Of a stretch of 64,000 nt of DNA, positions 41,671 to 50,102 are shown piece after piece (position 1 is the first letter of the stretch; each line of letters starts with the position of its first letter). The stretch lies in contig JBAZZS010000002.1 in assembly GCA_041658685.1 (NCBI GenBank), forward strand, positions 372,001-436,000. The letters are read 5' to 3'. Under the pieces are notes generated by a model. The model worked only from the letters and a program-made list of their open reading frames with translations, was not told where the DNA came from and ran no database searches. A program made the position numbers and the translations under genes. The stretch is from Candidatus Gracilibacteria bacterium (GTDB lineage: Bacteria; Patescibacteriota; Gracilibacteria; UBA1369; UBA12473).

Positions 41671-42741
41671 ATGACTCAAGAAATTTTTCTTTTGCTTTCC
41701 GGTTTATACTTGGCGTGGAGTCTTGGGGCGAATGACGTGAGCAATGTGGTGAGCACGGCCGTGGGATCCAAAACGATTTCGGTTCATCGTGCGGTTTTGT
41801 TTTTTGTGCTGTTTTCCTTGATCGGACTTTTATTTTTATCCGGGCCCGTGGTGCGAACCGTGAGTTCCGGGATTGTGCCGGCGGAATTGATGACAATCCC
41901 GCATGCCATTATTGTTTTATTCACCGCTGCGGCATGGATTCATTTTGCAACATGGAGGAAGTGGTCGGTGTCCGCGAGTGAATCCATTATTAGTGGGGTG
42001 ATGGGAGTGGGGCTCGCGGAAGGATTGAAAACCGGAATGGATTTGGTTCATTGGCCTATGGTTTTAAAAATGGTTGGGGTGTGGTTTTTTTCTCCATTTA
42101 TCGGGTTTTTGGTTGGATGGATTTTATTTAAAATTTTTCATGGGTTTGTGCGACATCGACATCTTTATTTCAGTGATGCTTTTAAAGATTTTTGTAAACG
42201 TCCTTTTTGTGCGTTTTGTGATTGGTTTTCCGGCAATATGGCGAGACGAGAGCGATTTTTTAAGGGAATTTTATTGTTGTCCATGGGGTATATGGCGCTT
42301 GCGTTTGGGGCCAGTACGTTGGCGACCACGGCCGGGGTGTTGCATTCCGGGGTGATGGCCGATGGGGGAATTTTGAGTTTTGATTGGGATGAAAACACCA
42401 TTTTTGTTTTAATGAAGGTCTCTGTTATTTTTGTCATGGTGGTTGGAGTTTTGACGTATGGGAAAGGTTTGATTGATCTTTTGGGAAGTCATTTATTGAA
42501 GTTGAATCCTTTGCGGGGGGCGGTGATTCAAACGGCTGCGGCGACTGTGATTATGGGGGCCGCTTTAATGGGCTATCCGGTGTCTTCGACCGGGATTTTT
42601 ATCGGGGCTTTTTTGGGTGTGAATCGAGGAGATGATCATTCGCATTTAAAAAGTCATGCGGCCGCGCATTTAAAAATGGCGTTTTTGGTTACGATTCCCG
42701 TGACTGCGGTGGTGGCGGGATTGCTGACGTGGGCTTGGTAG
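41671..42741 (+). CDS. Inorganic phosphate transporter, PiT family
   Basis: 356 residues and about ten membrane helices. The family signature GANDVSNVVSTAVGSKTIS is at residues about 19-37, and the inverted C-terminal repeat has YPVSSTGIFIGAFLGVN (about 308-324). PiT proteins carry phosphate, usually as a metal-phosphate complex, with protons or Na+. It is a little shorter than E. coli PitA, as in many Gram-positive and archaeal members. It starts 9 bp after the giant surface gene, and no phoU-like gene follows. Confidence 0.9.
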   Translation: MTQEIFLLLSGLYLAWSLGANDVSNVVSTAVGSKTISVHRAVLFFVLFSLIGLLFLSGPVVRTVSSGIVPAELMTIPHAIIVLFTAAAWIHFATWRKWSVSASESIISGVMGVGLAEGLKTGMDLVHWPMVLKMVGVWFFSPFIGFLVGWILFKIFHGFVRHRHLYFSDAFKDFCKRPFCAFCDWFSGNMARRERFFKGILLLSMGYMALAFGASTLATTAGVLHSGVMADGGILSFDWDENTIFVLMKVSVIFVMVVGVLTYGKGLIDLLGSHLLKLNPLRGAVIQTAAATVIMGAALMGYPVSSTGIFIGAFLGVNRGDDHSHLKSHAAAHLKMAFLVTIPVTAVVAGLLTWAW

Positions 42742-43079
42742 TATCAATATAAAGGGCGACGTAAAGCTTTTTTCGGATATGCCCATCCACGCACGAAGCA
42801 AAGCGAAGTGCGCTTTCCCTCGAATTCCGTATTTTTTCTAATCAAAATGTCTCTTAAATGCTCCATTTTCAGTTGTATGATGAATCTTCAACACTTTGCT
42901 GATTTCAACTATTTCTCAGGCGCACTCCATTTTATTCCGTGCGTACGCTAACATGTACGCGCTTCACGACAAATGGGGGATCATGATCCCCAATTTGGAT
43001 GGGAAAATATCCTCAAAAATCCTCGCGCCTCTCTTTATATTTCTTGGATTTGGAATTAGTATAGGGTATCGTTTAAAGG
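42742..43079. other. Gap with palindromes, no gene
   Basis: The 338 bp between the phosphate transporter and folP contain family B repeat copy 4 (42788-42822), a perfect 16-bp palindrome GGGGATCATGATCCCC (42976-42991) and a GTACGC/GCGTAC-type inverted pair near 42940-42960. The stretch AAAATATCCTCAAAAATC near 43006 matches sequence just after family A copy 4 (near 47946). No ORF or RNA gene was convincing. The folP promoter is presumably within the last 60 bp. Confidence 0.5.
42788..42822 (-). repeat. Family B GC-rich hairpin repeat, copy 4 (inverted)
   Basis: On the minus strand it reads GGGAAAGCGCACTTCGC then TTTGCTTCGTGCGTG, the same hairpin as the copies near 0.7, 48.3 and 50.1 kb. The stem here is CGCAC/GTGCG. 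Confidence 0.7.
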
Positions 43080-43898
43080 ATGAAAATTGCCTTACCAATG
43101 CCATGTTTGATGGGGGTTCTCAATGTGACCCCGGATTCGTTTTCGGATGGTGGGGATTTTTTGAGTGTTGAAAAAGCGATCGAACGGGGGTTGGAGATGA
43201 TGAGTCAAGGGGCTGCGATTCTTGATATTGGCGGGGAGTCGACCGGGCCCGAGTCTCAAGAGGTTTCGCTGGAGGAGGAGTTGAAACGCGTGATTCCCGT
43301 GATTCGGGGTTTGCGAGAAAAGAATCCTGAAATAATGATTTCCATTGATACGTGGAAGGCGGAGGTGGCGCAACAGGCGTTGGAGGCCGGGGCGACGATG
43401 GTGAATGACGTGACTGCGCTGCGTGGAGATCTTGAGATGGCGAAAGTGGTGGCCAAGGCGAATGTGCCGGTGATTTTGATGTATTCCAAGGATGCGACGG
43501 CACGCACAACGTCAAAAGCGGTGGATTATGAGGATGTCATTCAAACGATTCGGGATTTTTTGGCAGCGCGAGTGACGGTGGCGGAGGCGACGGGAATTCG
43601 ACGTGAAAATATCTGGATTGATCCGGGCATGGGTGCTTTTGTGAGCAAAAAAGGGTGCTACAGTTTGGAGATTTTGCGACGGCTCGAGGAATTAAAAACG
43701 CTGGGATTGCCGATCGTGGTGGGTGCGTCTCGCAAGGGCTTTATTGGGGAATTTTGCGGAGGGAATGGGCCCAAGGATCGATTGGAAGGTTCGTTGGCTG
43801 CGGCCACAATCGCACTGTTAAATGGCGCATCCGTGATCCGGGCGCATGACGTGAAGGAGCATGCAAGGGTGTTGAAGTTGGTGGGGGCCGGTTTATGA
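43080..43898 (+). CDS. folP: Dihydropteroate synthase
   Basis: 272 residues, TIM barrel. The N-terminal signature MGVLNVTPDSFSDGG (residues 11-25) and IDIGGESTGP-like AILDIGGESTGPES (about 46-59) bind the pterin pyrophosphate; ISIDTWKAEVA and VNDVTALRGD follow, and the sulfonamide-binding end of the barrel is IVVGASRKGFIG (about 217-228) and VIRAHDVKEH. It joins p-aminobenzoate to the pterin in folate synthesis. The next pathway enzyme in reverse order, folK, is at 50.7 kb, so folate genes are scattered. Intact and of normal length. Confidence 0.96.
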   Translation: MKIALPMPCLMGVLNVTPDSFSDGGDFLSVEKAIERGLEMMSQGAAILDIGGESTGPESQEVSLEEELKRVIPVIRGLREKNPEIMISIDTWKAEVAQQALEAGATMVNDVTALRGDLEMAKVVAKANVPVILMYSKDATARTTSKAVDYEDVIQTIRDFLAARVTVAEATGIRRENIWIDPGMGAFVSKKGCYSLEILRRLEELKTLGLPIVVGASRKGFIGEFCGGNGPKDRLEGSLAAATIALLNGASVIRAHDVKEHARVLKLVGAGL

Positions 43899-43903
43899 AT
43901 ATA

Positions 43904-44740
43904 CTAGCGAGTAGCTGAAGCGTCCCAATTGTTCCATATACTAGTTGTTGGATCTAATTCTCTTTCCAGTACGTCTTTCGTGTCTTTATAAAAATTGTCC
44001 TGTATTTGTTGAGATAGGGCGTTTATGGCTTCAAGCACTTGCATTGCGGAAGCCCTTTCTTTTAAGTCCTTAAAATCAATGCCGTTTGATCCGTCTTTTA
44101 CCTCGGTACAACCAATATCTTCATTTCTTTGTATTGCTTCAAGAATTTTAGTGAGTTTGTAATTTTCATCTTCGATTCTTTTAAAAGCTCTGGTCCGAAC
44201 GAGCGGGGTTGCTTTTGGATTTTCAAATAATTCTTTAAAGTAAGTATTGTCTTTTTCTAAAACCCATTCCCTATCTCTTGAAAGGGTTATTGCGTCGGCG
44301 GCAACATTACCCGCGTTTGTAGTCAAATGAGCGTCGATGATCATTCGAAGCGCTCCTTGATCCTTTCCTAATACCCCTAACATTAGGAATATTTCATCCT
44401 CAATGCGGTTTTCAATTTGAGCCGCTTTATTATTGTCTTGATCGTCCGGGTCGAGAATAAGGTGCTCTTGCAATTCACTTGTTCTACGTTCGATGTATTC
44501 CGTTAATGATGGCTGATCTTGGAGAATCTCCAATGCTTCCTTTGGTGTAAAATCCTTTTCCTGTATTGCTTCCGTTGCTCTTGATATCGTATTTTCTGAA
44601 ACGGTGGCTAATTCGGGGTTAATCGTTTCGATTGTAGGAGTGGTTTCTGTCGGATGAGTTGGTTGTTTGTCGCACGCCGGCGTTGCCACGGTAAAAGCTG
44701 TAGCAATAAAAAGATCTCTGGCTAATGTGTTCAAATGCAT
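43904..44740 (-). CDS. Hypothetical lipoprotein, 278 residues
   Basis: The signal peptide (residues about 5-22) ends in TPACDKQ, a plausible lipobox with Cys23. A Thr/Pro-rich stretch (PTHPTETTPT) links it to a charged, entirely helical-looking domain of about 220 residues with many Glu, Lys and Asn. No family recognised. It is convergent with folP (6 bp between stops) and has no partner on its strand. Confidence 0.65.
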   Translation of the reverse strand: MHLNTLARDLFIATAFTVATPACDKQPTHPTETTPTIETINPELATVSENTISRATEAIQEKDFTPKEALEILQDQPSLTEYIERRTSELQEHLILDPDDQDNNKAAQIENRIEDEIFLMLGVLGKDQGALRMIIDAHLTTNAGNVAADAITLSRDREWVLEKDNTYFKELFENPKATPLVRTRAFKRIEDENYKLTKILEAIQRNEDIGCTEVKDGSNGIDFKDLKERASAMQVLEAINALSQQIQDNFYKDTKDVLERELDPTTSIWNNWDASATR

Positions 44741-44813
44741 ATTTGAGAGTTAAATTATGTTGAGGGAGTTATTTAATCACTAAGTGTGATTTTTGTCAAT
44801 AGGTTCAGGTTTT

Positions 44814-45845
44814 TCATTGTTCAATTTTAAATTCACCTACGATGGCTTCAAGTATGTCATGAAAACTGATCACCCCCAAAATTTGATGGGTTGTTTCTTC
44901 GGTAACAATCGCGATGCTGACCGATGATTTTTTGAGTCGATTGATGGCGACTAAAGAAGGGATGTTCGCGTGCACGTTCATGACCGGTTGAATGAGGGAC
45001 TCCAAGTCTATTTTTTTAAATCCGCGGGTCAGCAGTTGCGTTAAAATATCATTGGTTTCAATCGCGCCGATAAGATGGTCAATGCTTCCTTTGTATACCG
45101 GGAAAATGGATCGTTCGCTTTTACCGATTTTATTTTTGATCGTGGAAATCGAGTCATTGATGTTCAGCCAATCCACTTCCGTGTTGGGGGTCATGAAGTC
45201 TTTTATGGGACGGTTTCCCAAATGAAAGACGTTTTCCACCATTTTTTGTTCCGCTTTTTCAAAGACTCCGCTTTCCGTTCCCTCGGCAATCAGGAGTTTT
45301 ATTTCTTCTTCGGTCACCATGTGTTCGGAGGCGGGTTTGATCCCAAGAAGCTGGAGTAGTTTTAGGGTGGAAGCGCTTAATAATTTCACCAAAGGAGACG
45401 TTATTTTCATGAGCGTTGTGATGGGGCCTGCCACTTTTAAAGATAATTTTTCCGCATTGGATAGGGCGATTTGTTTGGGGACCAATTCTCCGATGATGAG
45501 AGAAATATAAGTAAGGATGATCACCACCAAGGCCACACTGATCGCTTCGCTGTAGGCGGCGATGAAGGGATATTTTGATAACGCTTTTCCTATGTGTTCC
45601 GCCACGGTTGCGCCTCCAAAGGCGCCGGCAAAAATTCCGATGACCGTAATTGCAATTTGAATGGTGGAAAGCATCTCCGGTGTTTTGCGTATCAGGAGTA
45701 ATGTTTGTTTTGCTTTTTTATTTCCTTGTTGGGCCAAGTATTTGAGGTGGCTTTTTTTAACGCTTAATAAAGCGATTTCCGCTAAAGCAAAATAGCCGTT
45801 TAAAACGATCAGGCCGAGGATTATTAAAATTTCAATGAGGATCAT
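44814..45845 (-). CDS. DUF21/CNNM and CBS-domain membrane protein (HlyC/CorC type)
   Basis: 343 residues from the ATG at 45845 (a TTG 12 bp upstream gives an alternative start). Residues 1-180 form the DUF21/CNNM domain with four helices and conserved GYFALAEIALLSVKKSHLKYL and GAFGGATVAEHI. Two CBS domains follow (about 200-260 and 265-335: DFMTPNTEVDWLN, IQPVMNVHANIPS). The C-terminal CorC_HlyC FAD-like domain of longer homologues is absent. The family is linked to Mg2+ or Co2+ efflux. Possibly co-transcribed with the lipoprotein gene just upstream. Confidence 0.88.
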   Translation of the reverse strand: MILIEILIILGLIVLNGYFALAEIALLSVKKSHLKYLAQQGNKKAKQTLLLIRKTPEMLSTIQIAITVIGIFAGAFGGATVAEHIGKALSKYPFIAAYSEAISVALVVIILTYISLIIGELVPKQIALSNAEKLSLKVAGPITTLMKITSPLVKLLSASTLKLLQLLGIKPASEHMVTEEEIKLLIAEGTESGVFEKAEQKMVENVFHLGNRPIKDFMTPNTEVDWLNINDSISTIKNKIGKSERSIFPVYKGSIDHLIGAIETNDILTQLLTRGFKKIDLESLIQPVMNVHANIPSLVAINRLKKSSVSIAIVTEETTHQILGVISFHDILEAIVGEFKIEQ

Positions 45846-45857
45846 AGTTGGGTTCAA

Positions 45858-46253
45858 TCATATCAGTGTAATGGCATATATAAATACAATTATTTTTTCC
45901 TCCGGCATGTAAAGTATAACTTTTTTAAATCCATCGGAGGTATTGTCGTCCAGTATTATATAATAAATCGGAGATTTTTCCGTGGCAGTGAAGGTTTTTG
46001 TGTAGGACTCAATGGTTACATTTTCCGATTGAGCGTAGTCCTCTTCATTGGCGAAGAATTTTTTGTATATTTCATCATCTTTCGAAACATTATATATCTC
46101 TAAAAGGCCATCAATGTAGTGGGTCGTTTTATTTGTTGAATATTCGTTTAAATTAACTCCAAAAGAGTTTTCAAAGAAATGGTTTTTATTAAATTTTGAA
46201 CAACCGGAGAAAAGAAGGATGGTTATTAAAATGCAGGCAATGTTGGTTTTCAT
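45858..46253 (-). CDS. Small hypothetical lipoprotein
   Basis: 131 residues when started at the ATG at 46253 (an upstream TTG would add 7). Signal MKTNIACILITILLFSGC ends in a textbook lipobox LFSGC with the lipidated Cys at residue 18. The mature protein is acidic and AT-rich in codon use. No fold recognised; VILYMPEEKIIVFIYAITLI at the end suggests a final beta-strand or helix. It ends at the start of the CBS-domain gene. Confidence 0.6.
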   Translation of the reverse strand: MKTNIACILITILLFSGCSKFNKNHFFENSFGVNLNEYSTNKTTHYIDGLLEIYNVSKDDEIYKKFFANEEDYAQSENVTIESYTKTFTATEKSPIYYIILDDNTSDGFKKVILYMPEEKIIVFIYAITLI

Positions 46254-46413
46254 GTTCGTTGGGTTATTTTTCAATTGCTTTCTGTAAATTTCACTGATTA
46301 GGATTGTACACCCAGCGGTACACCCATGTGACCAATCTGAGTTTGAAGGCGATTAAAAGTCCGTTGTAGATTGAGTGATTGAGGTTTTTGAAGGAATCCG
46401 GTATTTTTGGTGC

Positions 46414-46866
46414 ATGCAAATCACAAAAATTTTTACGTTCGATGCGGCGCATGCGCTCACGCATTATTATGGCAAGTGCGAGCGGTTTCACGGGCACACG
46501 TACACCCTGCATGTGACCGTCGAAGGCCCGATTCAAAAAAATGGCATGGTCGTGGATTTTCATCTGTTAAAACGCGTGGTTGAAAAACACGTGATCGATA
46601 AAGTGGATCACCAAAACTTGAATGATATTCTCATCAATCCTTCAACAGAAATGGTGGTGCGATGGATGTGGAATCAGCTCAAGGATTTGCCGAAATTGTT
46701 GCAAAAAGAGCTTAAAGATCCGGCTTTGGCCGAGGATCTAAAGCGTTACTTGATGAGTGAAAAAAAGTTTAAACCCGAAGCGGGGGCGACAATGAAAGTG
46801 AAATTATTTGAGCTGAAGTTGTTTGAGACGGCCACGAGTTTTGTGACGTATTGGGGAGAAAAATGA
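46414..46866 (+). CDS. queD: 6-pyruvoyl-tetrahydropterin synthase / QueD family
   Basis: 150 residues from the ATG at 46414, the normal QueD length; an upstream GTG frame is unlikely. Zinc ligands: His in FDAAHALTH (about 14) and the HGH of CERFHGHTYTL (about 29-31). The Cys of CxxxHGH and the Glu in FETATSFV near the C-terminus mark the QueD/PTPS-II type that makes carboxy-tetrahydropterin for queuosine; the PTPS-III folate variant lacks this Cys. With the YhhQ-like transporter and folP/folK here, a pterin role is plausible either way. Stops abut the convergent gene. Confidence 0.88.
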   Translation: MQITKIFTFDAAHALTHYYGKCERFHGHTYTLHVTVEGPIQKNGMVVDFHLLKRVVEKHVIDKVDHQNLNDILINPSTEMVVRWMWNQLKDLPKLLQKELKDPALAEDLKRYLMSEKKFKPEAGATMKVKLFELKLFETATSFVTYWGEK

Positions 46867-47211
46867 TCAATCCAGGCACACTTCATTGGATTCATTGAAT
46901 TCGCCATTTTCATCGATCCAGATATAACAACCCAAGTTAGAGTCTCTGCAGGTTCCTTTGCCTGTTGTTTTGGTGGGATCCTCCAAAGAACAACTTCCTG
47001 TTCCGCAATCGGTTTTTTTATCACAAGGTAGTCCTGCAAAACCCGATGGAGTGTAACAAAAATGATCTCCACGTGAGTTTTCTCGTATTTCGTCCCCGGG
47101 TTTGCACAAGTTAAAAAAAGCCAATGAATTAGAAAAGTAGACTACGAGAAATGTGGTCGCTAGGATCATGATTCCCATGATGAAGAGGAGTATGAGCTTA
47201 TTTTTTTTCAT
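46867..47211 (-). CDS. Small exported cysteine-rich protein
   Basis: 114 residues: an N-terminal hydrophobic helix (residues 6-26) and a compact outer domain with eight Cys residues in a CX15C-like spaced pattern (FNLCKPGDE, HFCYTPS, LPCDKKTDCGTGSC, GTCRDSNLGCY, NEVCLD). Even Cys number suggests four disulfides, so the domain probably works outside the cell membrane. No recognised family; comparable small Cys-rich domains serve as binding modules. Stop codons of this gene and queD lie next to each other. Confidence 0.65.
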   Translation of the reverse strand: MKKNKLILLFIMGIMILATTFLVVYFSNSLAFFNLCKPGDEIRENSRGDHFCYTPSGFAGLPCDKKTDCGTGSCSLEDPTKTTGKGTCRDSNLGCYIWIDENGEFNESNEVCLD

Positions 47212-47267
47212 TTTATAACATTTAAGTATAATCTATGTCTGTTGAGGATATAGTATCATGATTTTTT

Positions 47268-47828
47268 ATGGCTGAAATTGAAATTAAAATTCTTGGAATC
47301 GATGTCGAAAAGGTGTCTGAGCGCCTCGCTTCGCTCGGCGCCCGCCCTCTTTTTTCCGGCATTGTGCGCTGTCGCCATTTTGACCTTCCCGGGGAGACAT
47401 TGCGCAAGTCGCATTGCCTTTTTCGCTTGAGACGTTGGGAAGCGGAGCCGGGTTTTTCGAATAAATTTGAGATTTGCTACAAAGGTCCCAAACAAATTAT
47501 TGACGGGTGCAAAGTGCGTGAGGAAATCGAGACTACGGTTGCGGATGCGGATCAATTTGAAACCATGATGATGAAATTGGGCTATCACGTCACCCTCAAC
47601 AATGATAAGCGTCGTCGTTCGTATGAATTGAATGGTGCACATTTTGATCTCGATGAGTATCCGACCGCTCCGGCGTATATGGAAATTGAGGCTCCGGATC
47701 GCGAGGGCATCGATCGTGCGGTAAAAGCCGTGGGACTTGAGCAATATGAACAAAGCACCGAGACGGCGAATGAACTCTTTGCGCGATTATGGCCGGAAAT
47801 TGATTTTGATCATTTGAAATTGCCCTAA
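47268..47828 (+). CDS. CYTH-domain protein (class IV adenylate cyclase/triphosphatase-like)
   Basis: 186 residues. The N-terminal EIEIKILG (residues 3-10) is the ExExK signature of CYTH proteins, and CLFRLRRWE, KFEICYKGP, REEIETTV and DLDEYPTAPAYMEIEAPD supply the other basic and acidic residues that line the triphosphate tunnel. The family includes class IV adenylate cyclases (CyaB) and tri- or thiamine triphosphatases; the group cannot be fixed here. A family B-like GC hairpin lies within the coding region near 47310-47340. Its stop is followed at once by family A repeat copy 4. Confidence 0.85.
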   Translation: MAEIEIKILGIDVEKVSERLASLGARPLFSGIVRCRHFDLPGETLRKSHCLFRLRRWEAEPGFSNKFEICYKGPKQIIDGCKVREEIETTVADADQFETMMMKLGYHVTLNNDKRRRSYELNGAHFDLDEYPTAPAYMEIEAPDREGIDRAVKAVGLEQYEQSTETANELFARLWPEIDFDHLKLP

Positions 47829-47831
47829 GAA

Positions 47832-47945
47832 AGACAATCGGGAAGGAAGAATTTTTGTTCACATGGGAGTCGGACACTCGGATACATGATCCTTGTGTCC
47901 TCTTCCTTAAAAATGTTCACAAAAATTTTCCTTTCCCTCTTGTCT
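47832..47945 (+). repeat. Family A structured repeat, copy 4
   Basis: Distal arms AGACAA (47832-47837) and TTGTCT (47940-47945), then GGGAAGGAAGAATTTTTGT with its partner, inner stem GGACAC/GTGTCC and apical GGAT/ATCC. It lies 3 bp after the CYTH stop and before a convergent membrane-protein gene. Confidence 0.82.
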
Positions 47946-48010
47946 CAAAATATCCTCAAAAATCTCCGCGTCATCCTTTTTATAGATATTATTTTGATTG
48001 CAAATTGGCA

Positions 48011-48283
48011 TTATTTTTTTCGTGTCTGGTGTCTGAGCCACCCTTTTTTGAAAAGGGGAACCGTCAATGTGGATAAAACAAATGCAATCGATGGAACTAA
48101 GGCGTTCATAAATGGATTTGGGAGTTTTGCCACAAAGAAAAACAGGACCACGACACAATACGTGAGGACCAAAATAATGAGTTTGCGGGTCCGGCTCGTT
48201 TCCCATGCTTTATCGGCTTCGACCCGTTTGTTTCGAGTTTTAATTTCGTCGATTTCTTTTTTGAGTTCCTCGAGGGTGGTCAT
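48011..48283 (-). CDS. Small coiled-coil membrane protein
   Basis: 90 residues from the ATG at 48283 (MTTLEELKKEIDEIKTRN), which places the start just outside the family B repeat. Residues 1-30 look like a short coiled coil, then two hydrophobic helices (about 40-58 and 66-82) and a basic tail. No family recognised. It is 20-50 bp downstream of the FKBP gene on the same strand. Confidence 0.65.
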   Translation of the reverse strand: MTTLEELKKEIDEIKTRNKRVEADKAWETSRTRKLIILVLTYCVVVLFFFVAKLPNPFMNALVPSIAFVLSTLTVPLFKKGWLRHQTRKK

Positions 48284-48290
48284 AAAAATG

Positions 48291-48335
48291 CGGGGAGAGG
48301 GGAAGCGCACTTCGCTGCGCTTCGTGCGTGTTAAA
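48291..48335 (+). repeat. Family B GC-rich hairpin repeat, copy 2
   Basis: Lead CGGGGAGAGGGGAAG followed by the hairpin with stem CGCAC/GTGCG around TTCGCTGCGCTTC, then TGTTAAAG. It separates two minus-strand genes; the stop codon of the FKBP gene (48331-48333) lies in its end. Confidence 0.75.
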
Positions 48336-48762
48336 GTATTTCCAACACCTCCACCTCAAAAATCAATGTGGCGCTGCCGGGAATCACTCCGGGGATTCCA
48401 TTTTCGCCATACGCAAGATCGAAGGGGATTACGAGTTCGCGTTTGCCGCCCACGCGCATGCCTTGGACTCCTTCATCCCAGCCTGCGATGACTTGGCCTT
48501 CCCCGAGGTCGAAAGTGAAGGGCGTGCCGCGTTCAACAGAGCTGTCAAAAACCGTTCCGTCTTCGAGTTTTCCGGTGTAGTGCATACTTAAAGTGTTGCC
48601 AACTTTGACTTCTTCTCCTTCTCCCACCAAGAGGTCTTTGTATTGGAGTCCGGAATCGGTGGTTGTGTAATCGCTGTTGTTGGAGCTGTTACAACCGGCG
48701 AATAAACCTGTTAAAAGAGCCATAATGCTTGCGGTTAAAATAAAAAGATTTATTTTTTTCAT
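48331..48762 (-). CDS. FKBP-type peptidyl-prolyl isomerase lipoprotein
   Basis: 143 residues: a signal and lipobox GLFAGC (Cys24), an Asn/Ser linker, then a single FKBP domain of about 105 residues with [53 protein letters not shown], and PFDLAYGE (the last residues forming the active site with Tyr, Asp, Phe and Trp). It helps fold or assemble exported proteins, consistent with the many surface proteins here. Complete and intact. Confidence 0.93.
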   Translation of the reverse strand: MKKINLFILTASIMALLTGLFAGCNSSNNSDYTTTDSGLQYKDLLVGEGEEVKVGNTLSMHYTGKLEDGTVFDSSVERGTPFTFDLGEGQVIAGWDEGVQGMRVGGKRELVIPFDLAYGENGIPGVIPGSATLIFEVEVLEIL

Positions 48763-48815
48763 AGGAGGTGTGTTAGATTCTCAACGCGCCCTATCATAGT
48801 AGAAAATTATTATTT

Positions 48816-49997
48816 ATGCCACTGTTTGTTGTTCATTATCATGAAATCGCACTTAAAGGAGGAAATCGGTCGTTTTTTGAGTCGGTTTTAAATAAAAATC
48901 TTAAGCGAGCGTTTGCGGAATTTAAGGATCTTAAAATTGAACAAAAACGGGACCATTTTCGAGTGCTTTCGACGCATGAAGAGGATGAGGCGGCGATTGT
49001 GGCGCGATTGAAAGAAGTGTTTGGCGTGGCGTGTTTTTCCAAGGTGGAACGAGAAGTTACGGATTTTGATGCCGTGACAAAACACGGAATTGAATTGATT
49101 CAAAAAGAACTGGATGCGCGAGGATTAAAAGAAGGTGAAAAAGCCACGTTTCGTGTGAATGTGATTCGGCGAAATAAAGAATATCCCATGACGTCGTTGG
49201 ATTTAGAGAGGGAGATTTCTTCGAGGATTTTGCCTGCGTTTACTTGCTTGAAAGTGAAATTGGAAAAGCCGGAGCTTGCGTTGTATGTGGATTGGGGCGA
49301 AAAAGAAACGCTTTTATATTTGAATAAAATTCCGGGGTTGGGCGGTTTGCCGGTGGGGACAAGCGGGAAGTTGGTGTCCTTGATTTCGTCCGGATTTGAT
49401 TCCCCGGTGGCGAGTTTTTGCATGATGGGACGCGGGGCGAAAATTATTTTTGTTCATTTCCACAGTTATCCTGCGGTGGGCCCGCAGTCCATTGAGAATG
49501 TGGAGGCTTTGATAAAACGATTAAATCGGTTTCAGTTTGAGGCCAAGTTGTACCTCATTCCGTTGATTGAATATCAGAAAAAAGTGGTGGCGGATGCGCC
49601 GGCCCCACTCCGTGTTTTGTTGTACCGTCGCATGATGGTGCGAATGGCGGAAAAAGTGATGTTTTACGAAGGGGCAAAAGGCCTGATCACCGGAGAAAGT
49701 GTGGGGCAGGTGGCGTCGCAAACGCTCGATAATTTGATTGTGACCGATGCGGTGGCGAGTCGCCCGATTTATCGACCGCTCATTGGGATGAATAAGGATG
49801 AAATCATTCGCAAAGCCGAGAAAATCGGGACTGCGGAAATTTCCAGTCAGCCGTACGAAGATTGTTGTTCGTTGTATGTGCCCAAGGCGCCTGCGCTTTC
49901 CGCGAAATTGCCGGAGGTGGAGGCGGTTGAGGCGGGTTTGGACGTGGAACGGTATGCCGAGGAGTTGTGGGGGAAGAAAGAAATCAGAAAATTTTAA
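48816..49997 (+). CDS. thiI: tRNA 4-thiouridine synthase ThiI
   Basis: 393 residues: a ferredoxin-like region and THUMP domain (residues about 60-165), then the PP-loop adenylation domain with SSGFDSPVASFCMMGRGA (about 191-208, the SGGxDS-type ATP site) and FVHFHSYP. YEDCCSLYVP near 350 has the Cys used for sulfur handling in short ThiI forms. The C-terminal rhodanese domain of E. coli ThiI is absent, as in many Gram-positive and archaeal versions. It makes s4U8 in tRNA and, in some bacteria, supplies sulfur to thiamine. No IscS is adjacent. Confidence 0.93.
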   Translation: MPLFVVHYHEIALKGGNRSFFESVLNKNLKRAFAEFKDLKIEQKRDHFRVLSTHEEDEAAIVARLKEVFGVACFSKVEREVTDFDAVTKHGIELIQKELDARGLKEGEKATFRVNVIRRNKEYPMTSLDLEREISSRILPAFTCLKVKLEKPELALYVDWGEKETLLYLNKIPGLGGLPVGTSGKLVSLISSGFDSPVASFCMMGRGAKIIFVHFHSYPAVGPQSIENVEALIKRLNRFQFEAKLYLIPLIEYQKKVVADAPAPLRVLLYRRMMVRMAEKVMFYEGAKGLITGESVGQVASQTLDNLIVTDAVASRPIYRPLIGMNKDEIIRKAEKIGTAEISSQPYEDCCSLYVPKAPALSAKLPEVEAVEAGLDVERYAEELWGKKEIRKF

Positions 49998-50102
49998 ATT
50001 TTAGATTGGCGGATTTTTCCATTAGAGGGTATTTTCTAGGCGGTTTTTTAAATTGCTATTACAATTAGGAAATGAATAAAAAGGAGAAAAAGGATGTGAA
50101 AT

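Noticed and set aside
42742..43079. A fifth family A copy suggested by AAAATATCCTCAAAAATC
   Set aside because: The matching piece lies outside the folded part of copy 4, and the nested arms are missing, so it is at best a remnant.
47886..48491. Plus-strand ORF of 201 codons across family A/B repeats and two minus genes
   Set aside because: It overlaps the small membrane protein and the FKBP gene, both supported on the other strand.
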